The notes below the pieces were generated by a model, which did not search any database, was not told the origin of the DNA, and saw only the letters and a program-made list of their open reading frames with translations. The position numbers and the translations under genes were made by a program. A stretch of 64,000 nucleotides of DNA, taken from assembly GCA_945859605.1 (NCBI GenBank), contig OX243821.1:12950835-13014834 (forward strand), given 5' to 3'. The stretch comes from Lumbricus rubellus (lineage: Eukaryota; Annelida; Clitellata; Crassiclitellata; Lumbricidae). Positions 35,570 through 46,322 of the stretch are shown here, one piece after another (the first letter of the stretch is position 1; the number at the start of each line of letters is the position of its first letter).

Positions 35570-38548
35570 GCAGACAAAAAAAGAAAGCTGCAGCAGGGAG
35601 GACAGGAAACCTAAAGAAATTGGGTGTAGTAAAAGTTTAAAGTGCATGTTTGCAAATGTTAGGAGTATTGACATTAGTAGGACAAAGAGAGCAGAATTAG
35701 AATTGTATGCGGACAATGAGAAACCTGATATAATTGGAATAGCAGAGTCATGGACAAAACCGGAAATCACAGATAGCGAGCTAGCTTTAGATGGATACAG
35801 ATTATTTAGAAAGGATCGAGCTAATCAGAAATCAGTTGGACACGGAGCTGGAGGGGTTTTGCTATATGTTAGGAGCCATATTAATGCAGTAGAGAGACAG
35901 GATATGAGCAATGAGACATTCAAGGAGAGTACTTGGTGTGAAATTCAAATGAGCAGGTCTAAGATGCTTGTGGGAGTATGCTATAGGGTACCGGATGCCA
36001 CAGAAGAAGCTGATCAAGGTATGTGCAAGCTACTGGAAATGGCTAATAAGGAAACATCGTTGATAATGGGAGATTTCAACTATCATATTGATTGGAAACA
36101 TCGGAAGGGGAAAGAGAAAAAGATAGGATATTCTTGGATTTTGTTGATGCTCGCTTTATGCAACAGCATGTTATGGAGCCAACAAGAGGAGACAAGATTT
36201 TGGACTTAGTGATAACGACTGATGAAAATATGGTAGAGAATGTGAGTGTGGGGGAGCATTTTAACATTAGTGACCATCAGGTTGTAAGATGGGAACTATT
36301 TGTGCAACAGACTCAGGAAGTGAAAGCCTATATGAGCAAACCCAATTTCTTTAAGGCAGACTATGAATTAGTGAGGATGAGGTTGAAGGAAAAGGAATTA
36401 GAAAGTGCAGTAAGTGGAATGGGAGTGAACGAAGCTTGGAAGAAGTTTAATGAAGTCATGAGAGAGATTATTGACGAAAATATACCCAAACGCAAGAGAA
36501 CCAACAAGAGGAGGCCATGGGTAACACGCGAGGTTCAAAAAAAGAGAAGGGCGAAGAATAAAGCTTGGAAGAATTATCATAAGTTGAAGAAGGAAACAAA
36601 GAATGAACTCGAGGGTGATAGTGTAGCAAGACTCGAGGAATTGAGGGTGAACTATGTGAATAAAAGAAACGTCTGCAATAAAACAAATAAGGAAGCAATA
36701 AAAATCTTTGAGCAGAAGTTGTCGAGAAATGTTAAAGAAGACAGCAAGAGTTTCTACAATTATGTTAGAAGCAAGCGAAAAAGGAAAGACAGGGTAGGGC
36801 CACTAAAAAAGGAAGAGGGGGTAGAGAAGTTGTTGTGGACGACTCGAAAGCTACTGAAGTGCTGAATAAATTTTTCAGCTCAGTGTTTACTTTGGAGGAT
36901 TTAGGAAACATTCCTGAGCCTAGCCAAGCATTTCTGGACAGTGGTGGTAAAGGATTGAGGCAAATAATGTTTACTAAGGAAAAGGTGGTGGAACAATTGA
37001 AAAGATTAAAAGTGGATAAGAGTCCAGGAAACGATGAGTTACATCCTAAGTTCTTACATGAAGTGAGGGAAGAAATCGGGGAGACATTGGCACAGATCTT
37101 CAATAAATCGATACAGAGCGGAGATGTTCCACAAAAATGGAGGGATGCTCTTATAGTGCCATTGTTTAAAAAGGGAAACCGAAGTGAGCCAGGTAACTAC
37201 AGACCAGTCAGTCTAACCAGTGTGGTGTGTAAGGTCATGGAGAGAATTGTTAAGGATAGCATAGTTGAGCACTTGAATGTACATGATATTATAAAAGGTA
37301 GTCAACATGGATTCACTAAGGGACGCTCGTGTTTGACAAATCTGTTGGAATTCTTTGAAGTGGTCTTTGAGAAGTTAGATGAGGGAAAGCCAGTGGATGT
37401 GATTTACCTAGACTTTGCAAAGGCATTTGATAAAGTACCCCATAAAAGACTAGTTAAAAAGTTGCAAGCTTGCGGGATTAGTGGGCAGGTACTCAAGTGG
37501 ATTGAAAGCTGGCTTTCAGATAGAAGACAAAAAGTGGGAATAGGAGATAAACACTCTAGGTGGACAGCAGTGCTAAGCGGAGTGCCACAATGATCAGTGT
37601 TGGGGCCACTGTTGTTTGTACTTTTTATTAATGATATAGATGATGGGATTCTATCAAAGATTTCTAAGTTTGCGGATGACACAAAATTATGTAGAGCAGT
37701 GGGTAATAAAGAAGAAGCAGATATACTACAGGAAGATCTAGGAAAAATGTTTAGATGGTCACAGGACTGGCAAATGCTTTTTAATTTGGAAAAGTGCTCA
37801 GTGATGCATATGGGAAAGAGGAACCAGGAGTTTGCATATGAAATGGGGGGTAAGGCACTGAGGGTGAGTGATGAAGAAAGGGACTTAGGAGTGATCATGC
37901 ACAAGAGTGCAAAGCCTTCAAGGCAATGTGCTGAAGCATCAAAAAAGGCAAATTCAACATTAGGCATGATAAAAAGGACAATAGTTACTAGAGATAAGGA
38001 TACAATACTGAGGCTATATAAATCACTGGTTAGGCCACAGCTGGAGTACTGCATTCAGGCATGGAATCCATACTTGAAGCAGGATATTGAAAAACTGGAG
38101 AAAGTGCAGAGAAGAGCTACGAAGATGATTTGGGGTTACAAAGATATGAGCTATGAGGAGAGGTTGGAAAGGTGTGGGCTAACAAGACTGGAGAGACGGA
38201 GGAGCAGAGGAGACCTAATTGAAGCATACAAGATCATTACTGGAAAGGAAGCACTATGTTGGGAGAAGTTCTTTGTATTAGCACCAAACAAAGCAACTCG
38301 GGGTCATAGGTACAAATTATTTAAGAAGCCGAAAGGATCATTAGGGCAGAAATTTTTCAGTGCTAGAGTTGTGGACATGTGGAACGGATTGGGGGACAGC
38401 ACTGTGTCGGTGGACACGGTCACAGCATTTAAAAGGAACCTAGGAAAATTGGGGTATTAAAAGTTCCAGGTCAATTTTGCAGTGGTTCTAACACAGGCCT
38501 AGTGTCTTCTGAACCACTTAAAACCCATGTTATGTTATGTTATGTTAT
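35570..38548 (+). mobile_element. CR1/Jockey-type LINE, 5'-truncated and broken
   Basis: Reads as an APE endonuclease plus reverse transcriptase polyprotein. Endonuclease part: FANVRSI, IIGIAESWTKPEI, GGVLLYVRS, MGDFNYHIDW, then NISDHQVV. RT part: KSPGNDELHPKF, NYRPVSLTSVVCKVMERI, VIYLDFAKAFDKVPH, the FADDTK catalytic motif, and a C-terminal RGDLIEAYKIITG region ending KRNLGKLGY at 38460. Lesions: about one base lost near 36094, another near 36828, and GVPQ-TGA-SVLGP at 37594-37596 (Gly to stop). The ATG at 35568 is formed by the insertion junction. The 3' end is (ATGTT)n, typical of this group. Inserted in a SINE tail. Dead copy; clade assignment tentative. Confidence 0.8.
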
Positions 38549-38749
38549 AGCGCCCCTTCAAGCTCTCTCTCTCTCTACTCAGAGGCGCTCCCGAATGCAG
38601 AGCGGACACTGCATTGGAGTTTCACGCCGAAGCGCTGAGCAATTGTGAGTGAAGGACTTGCCCAAGGTCCCTACGCGGTTGAGGGTGGATTTGAACCTCG
38701 AACCTTCCGGCTTCAAGGCAATGACGCCACCACTACACCACCGCGCCCC
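38549..38749 (-). mobile_element. tRNA-derived SINE, copy 3 (main part)
   Basis: Minus-strand head GGGGCGCGGTGGTGTAGTGG and GGTTCGAGGTTCAAATCC, then the shared body to GGGGCGCT, where the LINE entered. The detached tail is at 34945-34974 with TTAT after 35565. Confidence 0.75.
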
Positions 38750-38989
38750 ACAAAAGCTATTGTTCTAATAGCAATATGTGAATAGGTCTATATTTAATTA
38801 TATTATGAAAGAGAACAGCAAATGTACTATTTTGTCATGCATATTGTGATTTTCATACTAGTTAAGAAAAATCCCAGGGACTGGACGGGTTTACAATAAT
38901 TTAAATTAACAGATACTTTCGGCCAAAATGTTTTCAACACTGAAGCTCCTAAAAATAGCATATAGGCCTACAGCACAAAACCAAACACC

Positions 38990-39407
38990 CGAAAATCTTA
39001 AATTTTTTATCGAAAAGCTTTTCTTTCCAGCATTAGAAACCATGTCTGTGAGAAGTATGCAAACAAGCATTTTCTTGGTCGTACATTCTACTAAGCCATG
39101 TCAGAATCCTCATTGGAGAGATTCTTTTCCAATGTCAAGTATCATCAAGGATCAAGGTTTTTACAGTTTTCAATTCTAGCATGTCATGCAAAAATTCATA
39201 CCGGAAAGAAACCTTCCAGTTCCAAATAATTATGTCAAACTTGTTCTCAGTGTTCGTCCGCTCTAATGTGTATCATGCAAGAATCGATAGGCTGCTGGCG
39301 ATAAACCTTACCGATGTCAAATATGTCTCAAATGTTTCCCAGTTGTCACATCAAACACTCCATGATATAATTTATACTCGAGAGAACCCTTGCTAATATG
39401 TCAAACA
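38990..39407 (+). pseudogene. Eroded zinc-finger gene remnant interrupted by a hAT element
   Basis: On the plus strand EVCKQAFSWS, a linker-like RILIGEILFQCQV and a CKNSYRKETFQ piece (HTGEKPFQ out of frame) are readable with stops between them. The remnant is cut at 39407 by the hAT element and resumes after 41510. A related remnant lies at 53.1 kb. Confidence 0.5.
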
Positions 39408-41502
39408 CATGGGCGCCCGCAGCATAGGTCAAGGGGGGTCGCGTGACCCCCCCTGGAAAGCATGACAAAATATTAGCAATAGCACTTTCTGGGCAAATGT
39501 TAGTGGTTAAACGGGACAGCTTGCCCAACAGTCATTGTGTTCTTTTACTTCAACAACTTTTGGAGTATATCTTGTGGTTATCTCTACATATTGGGTACTA
39601 CTTTAACCCGTTACTCAGTCATAATTATGTATATTATTGTATAATAGGCCTGCATAGAGTCAGACGTCAGAGGAACCGTCTTTCAACCACTCAGGTCATC
39701 AGGGTACGGTAATCGGATATGCCGACTATAGCTAGTCGTAGACTCGTAGAGGTTGCCGTCAAACTCCACTTGTAAGATTGATGGCACCCTAATTGTCTTC
39801 CTGTGATGCAGGTCAATGGTCAATCTGCCAGTCTAATGCAGCCTGGCATCTTGTACCCATATGCTCTTTTTTCTAAGAATGCACAAGGAAGATGTCTCTC
39901 ATCAAACTGCTCTCCCGCACACATTCTCATAGGACACAAGAGTTTATAACAGTATATCAAATTTTAGCTGTGGACTTGTGGTAGGCTATGCATTTACAGG
40001 GCTGTCCAGCCTCTTTTGAATAATTATTGGTGATTCGGCTTGTGGATAAAGCTGTCACGACATTATACCGGTTATGTATAGTGTTGATGTTATTATCACA
40101 AATACAGTGACCCTAAGCTTGTGGAGGTATCATTCACTGTTCATAAATCTTGCTCTACTGCAGTCAAAGTTTTTTAATACTTTATTTACCTGGTAAAACT
40201 CTGGCTGAAAGGTTTGATTTCTTCTGGAAATGTCTAAGCATGCCTGCAGGCTGCAGGTGATTTGGCAGGGAAAGCTTTAGCTTTGTCAAAGCAATATCGA
40301 GCAGACCTTAATGGTCAGGATCTCATAACAGAAATGAAAGATTTGCCCTCTTTACATAAGGTAAATTATGGATGTGCCCATTGAATCTGCTTAACTTTTT
40401 AACATAGTAAAACTTAAATCCGAGTAATTTATAAATGTTTGCCAGCTTACAATAGGCCAACTGTAGACAATTGTGGGGCGCGGTGGTCTAGTGGTGGCGT
40501 CGTTGCCTTGGAGCCGAAAGGTCCGAATTTCGAATCCACCTCCCCGCGTAAGGACCTTGGGCAAGTCCTTCACTTACAATTGCTCAGCGCTTCGGCGTGA
40601 AACTCCGATGCAGTGTCCGCTCTGCATCGGGAGCGCCTCTGAGTAGAGAGCTTGAAGGGGCGCTATAACAAGTGCACATACATACAATTCAATCAGAAGT
40701 ATATCTCTGCAATAAGATTATTTAGCAAGCTGAAGAGCCTGATTCATGCCTGAAGATGACAGAATTAATTTTTAAAGGCATATCATGTCTCATTACAACT
40801 TTACGAGATCTTCTAGATCTGGTCAGGTTGAGCTTTGAGACCTTGAGTCTTGTTTTAAAACTGCCATAAGAAATTTTGCGGAAAAATTACAAGGAATGCT
40901 CTTTTGTTAGGCCTACTGTAACAGTCATTCTATTGTGCTATAAATGCAAGTACAAAATACTTTGCTAGTATTTAAAATTGTATCTCAAATACCATAGCAT
41001 TTAAAATAATTACCATATATAGCCTAACTGAATCAAACATATGGTAAGAAATATACAAGAACAAGAAGAAAACATAATATTTGATCAATCAACTACTTTG
41101 AACTACAGGTTCTTGCTCATGTAGACTAAATACAAAATTACAAGCTGACGAAGTTTTGCCCCTGAAATTTTCTGCACCTTGGAAATAAAGAAATGACGTC
41201 CCTGCATGGTACTGTTAGTCTATTATAGTTAGTACAGTTAGTTAGTGTTATTGATTTTTTTTCTATGAATAGGCCTAATATACATAAATAAAATATTCCT
41301 TAGCCTATATCAAAGTCGAAAACTGTTAAAATACTTTTTCGTTTTGTTATAAAAGGCTCATAAATATTATATTACGTTACATTGAGATAATGTATAGTTG
41401 TGTGAGTTGCTTGGTCTTAATGGCATTATTTTGTATCTTAACTCCTCTGGCCACGACCGAGCCGACTGACCCCCCCTGCAAAAAATCCTGCGGGCGCCCA
41501 TG
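39408..41502. mobile_element. hAT-type element, 2095 bp, degenerate
   Basis: Ends CATGGGCGCCCGCAG and CTGCGGGCGCCCATG, with G/C runs just inside (GGGGGGTCGCGTGACCCCCC). Flanked by the 8-bp repeat GTCAAACA (39400-39407, 41503-41510). The interior is not open, but a piece near 40253-40365 reads AAGDLAGKALALSKQY and LITEMKDLPSLHK, similar in character to hAT transposase. SINE copy 4 is nested inside. The parent type of the MITEs at 10.64 and 61.67 kb. Confidence 0.72.
40475..40690 (+). mobile_element. tRNA-derived SINE, copy 4
   Basis: GGGGCGCGGTGGTCTAGTGG (A box), TTTCGAATCCACC (B-box region), body, CTCTGAGTAGAGAGCTTGAA, then GGGGCGCTATAACAAGTGCA and (CATA)n. The only copy on the plus strand. 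Nested in the hAT element, so younger than it. Confidence 0.78.
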
Positions 41503-41805
41503 GTCAAACATGTCGATACACCATTTTCTTAATTAGTCTTCCAGTCGAACAAGTCATCTTATATTCAGTTACACTGTTTACACAAGAGGCTGAAATAATA
41601 AAATAAATAAATATTATATGCCTAATACAATTTTACCTACTTTTAACTGCACTGCCTGTAGAAACTATTATGAAGATTTGGGATAGTTTGATTTGAAATT
41701 AGCATGATTTTAGTTGATCTTTGCGAATGGTGTTCTTATTCCACTGCACTGATCATCAGTGAAAGTATGCTCTGTATTATTTTCGAGACCTAAATTTAAT
41801 TTATG

Positions 41806-41816
41806 ATTTTTTGTAG
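41806..41816 (+). other. Probable 3' splice acceptor of gene G exon
   Basis: ATTTTTTGTAG|CACC: a T-rich stretch ending in AG, 31 bases before the in-frame ATG at 41848. The frame is open across it, so an upstream coding exon cannot be excluded. Confidence 0.5.
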
Positions 41817-41847
41817 CACCTACATTAATAGTAATCTGAAAGCAGAC

Positions 41848-43125
41848 ATGAGTAACCATGCTGGCAAGAAACGCTACACATGTCAGTTATGTGAAAAATC
41901 ATTCACTAGAAATAGCTCCGTAACAGTGCACCTGAGAATCCATACTGGAGAGAAACCATACACATGTCGGTTATGTGATAAATCATTTGCTGACAATGGT
42001 CACATGAAAGCGCATATGAAGACCCATACTGGCGAAAAACCATATAGATGCCAATTGTGTCAGAAATCATTTGGTCAGCGGAGTCATCTGAAAATGCACA
42101 CCAGGATCCATACTGGTGAGAAACCATTCAAGTGTGAGTTATGTCAGAAAACGTTTGTTCAAAGTGGTCAGAGAAAATCACATATGAAAACACATACAAA
42201 GGAAGAAAAAGCATTAAAATGCCAGTTGTGTCAGAAATCATTCTCAGACAATAGTCATATGAACAGGCATATGAGGATCCATACTGGGGAAAAACCATAT
42301 AGATGCCAATTGTGTCAGACATCATTTTGTGAGGGCAGTGATCTGAAAGTGCACAACCGGATTCACACCGGTGAGAAACCATTCAATTGTGAGCTATGTC
42401 AGAAAACGTTTGCTCAAAGTGGTCATAGGCAAGCACATATGAAATCACACACCACAGAAAAAGCATTAAGATGCAACAAGTGTCAGAACACATTTGCTGA
42501 TTGTAGTAGTCTGGATCAGCACACAAAAACCCATACTGGTGAACAACAATACAAGTGCAAGTTATGCCAGAAATCTTTTACTGCTGTCAGCAGTTTGAAT
42601 AGACATATGAAAAGTCGTCTAGAAGAAAAACCCTACAGATGTGAGGTATGTAATCAGGAATTTGCAGAACTTGAAATCCTGAAAAGTCACAGAAGAATCC
42701 ATGTAGCAATGAACCTACACACACAAAATGAACCGTATACCAAGAACAGTTCTTCAACAGAGCGGCTTGATCACCATACAGGAATGGAGCCACAGGATGT
42801 TGAAATGGGAAGTGAAGTAATTGCTAACCGACCTGATCAGTTCATAACATTTAGAAGTATAGGCTTTGTGTATAAACCAAATGAAGGTTTCTCAAAGAAC
42901 GTATATTTGGATAGTGGAATTGCAGGTTTATCACCGACATTTAGAGCTGGAGGATGTCTCTATATTATCAAACATAGATCTCAAGCGGATTCTGAAGCAT
43001 CTTTGTCGAAATCTTTTGGATGTGGTTTATGTGACGAACTGATTGAGACTGAGAAAGACTTTCTAGAACATTGTTTTAGCCATCGATTTTCTCCACCTGA
43101 CGACTTAGCTGGTGACATATGCTGA
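41848..43125 (+). CDS. C2H2 zinc-finger protein, gene G (10 fingers plus conserved tail)
   Basis: The only intact plus-strand member: about 425 residues from MSNHAGKKRYTC. The frame is open upstream to an ATG at 41803, but ATTTTTTGTAG at 41806-41816 is a good splice acceptor, so the exon probably begins at 41817. Ten fingers follow; two have QRK or HRQ in the helix instead of the usual Leu, and finger 9 ends HMKSR, losing its last His. The tail (about residues 300-425) is complete: MGSEVIAN, DQFITF, EGFSKNVYLDSG and the final finger FGCGLCDELIETEKDFLEHC, ending DDLAGDIC. Its opposite orientation implies a local inversion. No YY1-like module was found upstream, where a hAT element and a ZNF remnant lie. 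Confidence 0.9.
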   Translation: MSNHAGKKRYTCQLCEKSFTRNSSVTVHLRIHTGEKPYTCRLCDKSFADNGHMKAHMKTHTGEKPYRCQLCQKSFGQRSHLKMHTRIHTGEKPFKCELCQKTFVQSGQRKSHMKTHTKEEKALKCQLCQKSFSDNSHMNRHMRIHTGEKPYRCQLCQTSFCEGSDLKVHNRIHTGEKPFNCELCQKTFAQSGHRQAHMKSHTTEKALRCNKCQNTFADCSSLDQHTKTHTGEQQYKCKLCQKSFTAVSSLNRHMKSRLEEKPYRCEVCNQEFAELEILKSHRRIHVAMNLHTQNEPYTKNSSSTERLDHHTGMEPQDVEMGSEVIANRPDQFITFRSIGFVYKPNEGFSKNVYLDSGIAGLSPTFRAGGCLYIIKHRSQADSEASLSKSFGCGLCDELIETEKDFLEHCFSHRFSPPDDLAGDIC

Positions 43126-43280
43126 ATTCCTTTAGATTGTAAAAATTGTTATTTGAAATTTAAAAGCTGCTAATGAATTTCTGGGAAACGTGATTAGTTG
43201 TGTTGTATAACTTTCATTTATCCCGACTCTCTGATAATTACAGAATCCTAAGATCTCTTAAGATTTTTCTGTCATTTGAA

Positions 43281-43286
43281 AATAAA
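43281..43286 (+). terminator. Candidate polyadenylation signal AATAAA of gene G
   Basis: AATAAA about 156 bases after the gene G stop, followed by a T/G-containing stretch (TTGTGATCC, TGTGTTCTGT). Reasonable 3' end for the transcript. Confidence 0.45.
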
Positions 43287-43493
43287 ATAATCGATTGTGA
43301 TCCATTGAAAGACTGTGTTCTGTAGAGTACACTTGGGCTGTAGAGACATGTAGGCCTACATTTCTTGAATTAGTTGTTGTTTTGGTTAGTTTTGTTACAC
43401 ATCACAGAAAGTATGTTAGTTCATAATTATGTTGTTTATTCTGATGCCATTGCGTCAAGTTATTTATCTTAGCCCATTCACCTGCATTATACA

Positions 43494-43549
<56 letters not shown>
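43494..43549 (+). repeat. (TAA)n microsatellite
   Basis: About 18 TAA triplets without interruption, followed by TTTCTATGGCGCCGTAACGC. Confidence 0.9.
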
Positions 43550-43551
<2 letters not shown>

Positions 43552-43559
43552 CAATTTCT

Positions 43560-43875
43560 ATGGCGCCGTAACGCTGACATGCTGCTACAAGGCGCCTTGC
43601 AAGGACAAACATTCAGAGACAAGCGATTGACGGACTCTATAGACTGTTATAGAGGCAGCCACATGCTGCAAGTTTGTACTCTGTGGTCTGGCAAAGTATA
43701 CCCTTTCTGTTATCCACAATGCAGAATGATAGGCAAATAAACTGTATGTATATAAATTACTTCAGACAGCAAAACGCCAAGTATTCAAGATACATGGTAA
43801 ATTTATTTTTCATAATGACCGAACACAATGTCCAAAACTGAGGCACAAAAGTCTAAACACACTAGGTAGTTAATT
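43560..43875. other. Spacer between gene G and satellite field
   Basis: GGCGCCGTAACGCTGACATG-type sequence after the TAA tract may be part of a repeat; no gene seen. Confidence 0.3.
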
Positions 43876-43904
43876 CAATAGTTTATTGCATCATGAATGA
43901 GATG

Positions 43905-46205
43905 ACAATACGACACTATCAATAGTTAAAACCGGTCACACAAAACGATGTTCAAGTCTAAAGCATTCTGTTAAAATTAATGGCTAGCCCATCGGCAGTA
44001 TTTTGCACCAAAAATGTTTGCAGGCTTACGGACAATTCAGAGCCGAGCAATTCGTTATGCTCCACCACACAGTCTATCATCAAAGCAATGATACAATACT
44101 AGATTATCAATGATATATAAAAATTATAGTCTCATCAAATGATGTACCATTACATTTAATGGTTAGAAATAACGTTGTCAAAAAGTTAAACCAAAAAGGA
44201 AGGACTTCACTGCGTTTTTAGTAATACCGTAATTATTACTATAAATTTCATTCCATGACCAGGAAATAATGCGAGTCTTGAAATCATGCAAGAAGAAGAG
44301 GGCAACAACTTTTAAACCTTCAGACTATATATTAAGAATTCAACTATTTACATATCGGAAGCAATCTGAAATGAACATGATACGAAGTAACTGACAAAAC
44401 GACACTATCAATAGTTAAAACTAGTCACACAAAATGATGTACAAGTCGAAGTGCTTTATCGATAGTTAAAACTAGTCACACAAAATGATGCACAAGTCAA
44501 CAGAAGCAATCTGAAATAAACATGATACCAAGTAACTGACAAAACGACACTATCAATAGTTAAAACTAGTCACACAAAATGATGTAAAAGTCAACAGAAG
44601 CAATCTGAAATGAACATGATACGAAGTAACTGACAAAACGACACTATCAATAGTTAAAACTAGTCACACAAAATGATGTACAAGTCAACAGAAGCAATCT
44701 GAAATGAACATGATATGAAGTAACTGACAATACGACACTATCAATAGTTAAAACCGGTCACACAAAACGATGTTCAAGTCTAAAGCATTCTGTTAAAATT
44801 AATGGCTAGCCCATCGGCAGTATTTTGCACCAAAAATGTTTGCAGGCTTACGGACAATTCAGAGCCGAGCAATTCGTTATGCTCCACCACACAGTCTATC
44901 ATCAAAGCAATGATACAATACTAGATTATCAATGATATATAAAAATTATAGTCTCATCAAATGATGTACCATTACATTTAATGGTTAGAAATAACGTTGT
45001 CAAAAAGTTAAACCAAAAAGGAAGGACTTCACTGCGTTTTTAGTAATACCGTAATTATTACTATAAATTTCATTCCATGACCAGGAAATAATGCGAGTCT
45101 TGAAATCATGCAAGAAGAAGAGGGCAACAACTTTTAAACCTTCAGACTATATATTAAGAATTCAACTATTTACATATCGGAAGCAATCTGAAATGAACAT
45201 GATACGAAGTAACTGACAAAACGACACTATCAATAGTTAAAACTAGTCACACAAAATGATGTACAAGTCGAAGTGCTTTATCGATAGTTAAAACTAGTCA
45301 CACAAAATGATGCACAAGTCAACAGAAGCAATCTGAAATAAACATGATACCAAGTAACTGACAAAACGACACTATCAATAGTTAAAACTAGTCACACAAA
45401 ATGATGTAAAAGTCAACAGAAGCAATCTGAAATGAACATGATACGAAGTAACTGACAAAACGACACTATCAATAGTTAAAACTAGTCACACAAAATGATG
45501 TACAAGTCAACAGAAGCAATCTGAAATGAACATGATATGAAGTAACTGACAATACGACACTATCAATAGTTAAAACTAGTCACACAAAATGATGTAAAAG
45601 TCAACAGAAGCAATCTGAAATGAACATGATATGAAGTAACTGACACTTTAAATAGTTAAAACTAGTCACACAAAATGACGTACAAGTCTAAGCGCTCTAT
45701 CAATAGTTAAAACAAAGTAACTGACAATACGACACTATCAATAGTTAAAACTAGTCACACTGATGTACAAATCAACGGAAGCAATATGAAATGAACATGA
45801 TATGAAGTAACTGACAATACACTTTAAATAGTTAAAACTAGTCGCACAAAATGATGTACAAGTCTAAGCGATCTATCAATGGTTAAAACAAAGTAACTGA
45901 CAATACGACACTATCAATAGTTAAAACTAGTCACACAAAATGATGTACAAGTCAACAGAAGCAATCTGAAATGAACATGATATGAAGTAACTGACACTTT
46001 AAATAGTTAAAACTAGTCACACAAAATGACGTACAAGTCTAAGCGCTCTATCAACAGTTAAAACTAGTCACACAAAATGATGCACAAGTCTAAGCACTAT
46101 CAATAGTTAAAACTAGTCACAAAATGATGAACAAGTCTAAGCGCTCTATCAATAGTTAAAACTAGTTGTACAAAAAGATGCACAAGTCTAAGCGCTCTGT
46201 TGAAT
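43905..46205. repeat. 51/94-bp satellite field downstream of gene H
   Basis: The monomer starts CAATAGTTAAAACTAGTCAC and continues ACAAAATGATGTACAAGTC. A 51-bp form ends CTAAGCGATCTAT; a 94-bp form adds CAACAGAAGCAATCTGAAAT and AACTGACAATACGACACTAT. Includes an 822-bp block present twice in tandem (43911-44732, 44733-45554) that looks identical by eye. A short field of the same satellite lies downstream of gene I. Confidence 0.85.
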
Positions 46206-46322
46206 GGCCCGCCAGCCTTGCATCTGAATATCACGTATCTCTTGATCCCAGCACTTCTGCAGCACATTTTCATTCTATCAGATAGCAGCTGTTTTCAACC
46301 GTAATGATTTTGATACTGTATT

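Noticed and set aside
35568..35570. ATG as the natural start of the LINE protein
   Set aside because: The codon is formed by the target-site TTAT joined to the truncated element, so it is not the native start.
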